The translations under genes and the position numbers were made by a program. Positions 5,231 through 7,397 of a stretch of 7,397 nucleotides of DNA are shown here, one piece after another (position 1 is the first letter of the stretch; the number at the start of each line of letters is the position of its first letter). Origin of the DNA: an uncultured Collinsella sp. Lineage in GTDB: Bacteria > Actinomycetota > Coriobacteriia > Coriobacteriales > Coriobacteriaceae. The notes under the pieces are model-generated. The model searched no databases, had not been told where the DNA came from, and worked only from the letters and a program-made list of their open reading frames with translations. The stretch lies in NCBI GenBank assembly GCA_937981515.1, contig CALJNY010000147.1, positions 1-7,397 on the forward strand, read 5' to 3'.

Positions 5231-6319
5231 ATGGATTTACTGATTGATATTCTGCTCGACGCCGGCAAGGACACGCTGTCGCTGGTGCCGTTTTTGTTGG
5301 TGACGTATTTGGCTCTTGAAACCCTTGAGCACGTTGCGGGCGACCGCGTCAACGGCGCTATCAAGCGCGCCGGAGCCGCGGGTCCGGTTGTCGGATCGTT
5401 GTTGGGCATGGTGCCGCAGTGCGGATTTTCGGCCATGGCAGCAACGCTGTACGCCGGCCGTGTCGTGACGCTGGGCACGCTGGTTGCCGTGTTCCTCTCG
5501 ACCTCCGACGAGATGTTGCCGCTGTTGCTCGCCGAGCAAGTTCCCGTGCAGACCATGGCAATGCTCCTAGCTTCGAAGGCGCTGATCGCTCTGGTCACGG
5601 GCTTTATCGTGGATGCTGCTATCCGCGGCCTTCGTCGTAACGCCCGCGCGCATGCGGCGATTCGCCGTACCGTGCTGGGGACCGCTGCCAATCCGGCTCA
5701 TGTGAACTGCGCCCACGACGACCATACCGGGGGCGACATCATTGACGAAGTGGCCGAGGCGGGCGTAAGTGCCGATCACATTCACGAGCTGTGCGAACGC
5801 GATCATTGCGGCTGTGATGAAGACGAGGACGAGCACGGGCACGACCACGGCAACGACCATGGTCACGCGGACGAGCACGAGCACCACCACGGTCACAGCC
5901 ACGACCACTCCCACGAAGGGGCGCCTGTCCTGTCGATCATCCGCAGCGCGATCTCGCACACCGTGCAGGTGTCGGTATTCATTTTCCTGGTGACGTTGAT
6001 TCTGGTCGCCGTCCTCGAGACCTTTGGTGAGTCCGCAATCGAGCAGTTCCTGCGCGGTAATGAGACGCTCGCCGTCCTGGGCTCGGCGCTTGTCGGTCTG
6101 ATCCCCAACTGCTCTGCTAGCGTCGTTATTACGCAGTTGTACCTCGAAGGTGCGCTGCAGCTGGCGCCGATGCTCGCCGGCACGCTCATTTCCGCCGGCG
6201 TGGGCTACCTAGTCCTGTTCCGCACCAACCGCAGCGCTCGCGAAAATGCCGTGTTCCTGGTCATGATGTACGTCATCGGCGCCGGCTGGGGACTCATCCT
6301 CTCCGCCTTCGGCCTCTAA
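5231..6319 (+). CDS. Putative heavy-metal/manganese exporter (ArsP_2-like permease) with His-rich loop
   Basis: A 362-residue integral membrane protein of the putative 10-TM heavy-metal exporter type (ArsP_2; databases name such proteins arsenic efflux protein or putative manganese transporter). Two related halves are visible. Residues 59-67 read GMVPQCGFS and residues 289-297 read GLIPNCSAS. Each is followed by a similar hydrophobic hairpin (TLYAGRVVTLGTL and QLYLEGALQLAPM). C64 and C294 occupy equivalent positions and could bind substrate. Between the halves lies a polar loop (about 133-232) with C160, C188, C193 and C195 and 13 His in residues 202-228, a likely metal-binding segment. The substrate is not established; Mn, Zn or another cation fits the His-rich loop better than arsenite. 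ATG 5231 follows AAAGG by 11 bases. The gene is monocistronic, with its own promoter and a strong terminator at 6331-6405. Confidence 0.85.
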   Translation: MDLLIDILLDAGKDTLSLVPFLLVTYLALETLEHVAGDRVNGAIKRAGAAGPVVGSLLGMVPQCGFSAMAATLYAGRVVTLGTLVAVFLSTSDEMLPLLLAEQVPVQTMAMLLASKALIALVTGFIVDAAIRGLRRNARAHAAIRRTVLGTAANPAHVNCAHDDHTGGDIIDEVAEAGVSADHIHELCERDHCGCDEDEDEHGHDHGNDHGHADEHEHHHGHSHDHSHEGAPVLSIIRSAISHTVQVSVFIFLVTLILVAVLETFGESAIEQFLRGNETLAVLGSALVGLIPNCSASVVITQLYLEGALQLAPMLAGTLISAGVGYLVLFRTNRSARENAVFLVMMYVIGAGWGLILSAFGL

Positions 6320-6330
6320 GCAGGCCTAGC

Positions 6331-6405
6331 AAAACGGGCTTCAAAATAGCCATGCTCGGCGCCGGCGCAATGCGGCGACGCATGGCAGTTTGAAGCCCGT
6401 TTTTT
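6331..6405 (+). terminator. Strong Rho-independent terminator with long composite stem
   Basis: Eleven bases after the exporter stop, a perfect 15-bp stem (AAAACGGGCTTCAAA 6331-6345 with its complement 6389-6403) continues through a small internal loop. A 7-bp stem follows (GCCATGC 6349-6355 with GCATGGC 6380-6386), capped by a 24-nt GC-rich loop. T6 (6400-6405) follows on the plus strand. On the minus strand the stem is followed by TTTT, so it may also act as a back-up terminator for the opposing genes. Confidence 0.92.
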
Positions 6406-6447
6406 GTTGAGCCATGGATCCTGAGCGTTCACGCCGCTCAAAACAAA

Positions 6448-6484
6448 AAGGCAGATTTCCGGGCATATCCCAAAAATCTGCCTT
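6448..6484 (-). terminator. Rho-independent terminator of the HdeD-like/YaiI-like operon
   Basis: An 11-bp perfect stem (AAGGCAGATTT 6448-6458 with AAATCTGCCTT 6474-6484) has an inner GGG/CCC pair in the loop. On the minus strand it is followed by TTTTTGTTTTG. It begins two bases after the stop codon of the YaiI-like gene, an ideal position for termination of that operon. Confidence 0.92.
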
Positions 6485-6486
6485 GG

Positions 6487-6969
6487 TTAGTGTAGCAGCT
6501 CGGTGAGGTTGCGTTTAAAGCGGGATCGGTCCTCGCTGGTGAAGGCTGCCGGACCGCGGGTGCGTCCCCCGGCGCGGCGCACCTTCTTTTCCTCGTGGCG
6601 AATAAATAGTTGCATGTCGATGGTCGCCTTATCGTAGACGCGCCCGCGCACGCCGATGGCGGCGGCATCGCGTCCGAGCACCATGCTTGCCAGGCCTATG
6701 TCTTGTGTCACGACCACGTCGCCAGCCTGCAGGCGCTCGACAATGGCAAAGTCGGCACTATCGGCTCCCACACTCACATCGAGCGTCGTGACCCAAAAGC
6801 CCCGACGCGCGTGCTCGGCATCGCGCGGGTCGTCGCGGCGAATGTGGCGCTCCAGGTTTTGCGTGCTGTTGCCGGCGATAACGACGGCGACGCCCGCCCT
6901 CCGCGCGCAGTCAATCGACTCGCGTGTGACCGGGCAGGCGTCGGCATCAATAAAAAGCGTCTTTGGCAT
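6487..6969 (-). CDS. YaiI/YqxD family protein (DUF188, UPF0178)
   Basis: A soluble protein of 160 residues, the usual length of this family. Hallmarks are FIDADACPV near the start (residues 6-14), the central VGADSADFAIVERLQAGD stretch with VVTQDIGLA (about 67-94), and the C-terminal RTRGPAAFTSEDRSRF (about 135-150). The fold is PIN-like with clustered acidic residues (D8, D10, D71, D74, D89), so metal-dependent RNA or DNA hydrolysis has been suspected, but no activity is established to my knowledge. The start is ATG 6969, directly adjacent to the stop codon of the DUF308 gene (6970-6972), with no strong Shine-Dalgarno sequence. Translational coupling is therefore likely. It is the last gene of the operon. 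Confidence 0.93.
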   Translation of the reverse strand: MPKTLFIDADACPVTRESIDCARRAGVAVVIAGNSTQNLERHIRRDDPRDAEHARRGFWVTTLDVSVGADSADFAIVERLQAGDVVVTQDIGLASMVLGRDAAAIGVRGRVYDKATIDMQLFIRHEEKKVRRAGGRTRGPAAFTSEDRSRFKRNLTELLH

Positions 6970-7397
6970 CTAGCGCACCAGTTTGCCAAATTGAATGGCG
7001 CGAACAATCAGCGTCACGCCAAACACCAGCAGTGCGGCACCGCTAAAGATGACGAGCATCTTGGCCGACCACAGCGGATAGATAAACACGAACATGCCCG
7101 CGATGATGGAGAGTGCGCCGCTCAGGATGGCGAGGGCGCGGTTGGCGGAAAGCTCGGATTCCAGAATCGACATGATGCCCTCAACAATCCAGCCAAAGCC
7201 GGCGACGACCACTACAAGCGTGGTGAGCGTCGCGGTTGAGAAGGCCTGGTTGCGCAGGATTATGACGCCGCCCAGAATGATGAGCAGGTTGGCGATGATA
7301 CTCGTCACGCGCCAGCCGGTGGGCAGCAGCGGCTCGAAAACAGCGGTAAACAGCCTGATCGCGGCCGTGATCACAAAGTAGATGCCCAAGACGGTCG
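6970..7397 (-). CDS. HdeD-like (DUF308) membrane protein, 5' end outside window
   Basis: The C-terminal 141 residues of a small multi-spanning membrane protein. Five hydrophobic segments are visible, starting with VLGIYFVITAAIRLF and ending with SGAALLVFGVTLIVRA. HdeD/DUF308 proteins usually have six segments in about 190 residues, so roughly the first one is missing. The reading frame runs open to the window edge. A TTG at 7389 is probably only an internal Leu codon and not the start. Glycines within the helices and a short charged tail (QFGKLVR) fit the family. HdeD of E. coli is linked to acid resistance, but actinobacterial homologues are of unknown function. The stop abuts the ATG of the YaiI-like gene, indicating an operon. 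Confidence 0.85.
   Translation of the reverse strand, partial: TVLGIYFVITAAIRLFTAVFEPLLPTGWRVTSIIANLLIILGGVIILRNQAFSTATLTTLVVVVAGFGWIVEGIMSILESELSANRALAILSGALSIIAGMFVFIYPLWSAKMLVIFSGAALLVFGVTLIVRAIQFGKLVR

Noticed and set aside
5125..5691. Minus-strand ORF of 188 codons opposite the start of the exporter gene
   Set aside because: It is antisense to a well-supported membrane protein and covers its promoter. The translation is Ser/Arg/Thr-rich without domain features.
6407..6441. TTGAGC/GCTCAA inverted repeat between the two terminators
   Set aside because: Only 6 bp with a 23-nt spacer, in a short gap already explained by two strong terminators. Chance is sufficient.
7387..7389. TTG as the start codon of the DUF308 protein
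   Set aside because: The frame stays open to the window edge and the protein would lack its first membrane segment, so the true start is most likely outside the window.

Overview
The window looks like chromosome of a high-GC actinomycete of the class Coriobacteriia, most likely Collinsella or a close relative. This is inferred from the GC-rich coding sequence and from the protein types, especially the 396-residue endonuclease-fold protein and the exonuclease. No rRNA, tRNA, CRISPR array, transposase or phage gene is visible.

Layout. (1) Positions 1-2202 hold a zinc/cadmium-type efflux unit read on the minus strand. Its order is an SmtB-like ArsR-family repressor, a free-standing heavy-metal-associated (HMA) domain protein with a DCxxC site, and a P1B-type ATPase whose 3' end lies outside the window. 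The repressor gene has a consensus promoter (TTGACA, 16 bp, TATAAT) with an operator in its spacer. A second, exactly reverse-complementary operator lies in the leader, and a third lies in front of the ATPase gene. (2) Positions 2203-2547 are a lower-GC intergenic stretch with two diverged, inverted copies of a 41-nt repeat. (3) Positions 2548-3738 (minus) encode a putative nuclease-fold protein of lower GC than its neighbours, followed by a 352-nt gene-free stretch. (4) Positions 4091-5059 (minus) encode a DEDDh-type 3'-5' exonuclease with an uncharacterised N-terminal half. (5) A divergent intergenic region (5060-5230) contains a promoter and two dyads. It leads to a plus-strand transporter gene (5231-6319) of the putative heavy-metal/manganese exporter family ArsP_2, which has a very His-rich central loop. 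(6) Two strong hairpin terminators (6331-6405 and 6448-6484) separate it from a convergent minus-strand pair: a YaiI/YqxD (DUF188) protein and a 5'-truncated HdeD/DUF308 membrane protein.

How the genes work together. The first three genes form a self-contained zinc/cadmium response. The repressor senses metal and releases its operators, the HMA protein binds or passes metal, and the ATPase exports it. The His-rich exporter 3 kb away is a second, separately controlled metal gene. The dyad upstream of its promoter differs in sequence from the SmtB-type operators, so a different regulator is likely. The exonuclease, the nuclease-fold protein and the YaiI/HdeD pair have no visible link to metal handling. 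No clearly new multi-gene system is evident. The points most worth a second look are the three-operator architecture, the inverted intergenic repeat, the accessory nuclease-fold protein, the variant exonuclease and the dyad of the His-rich exporter.
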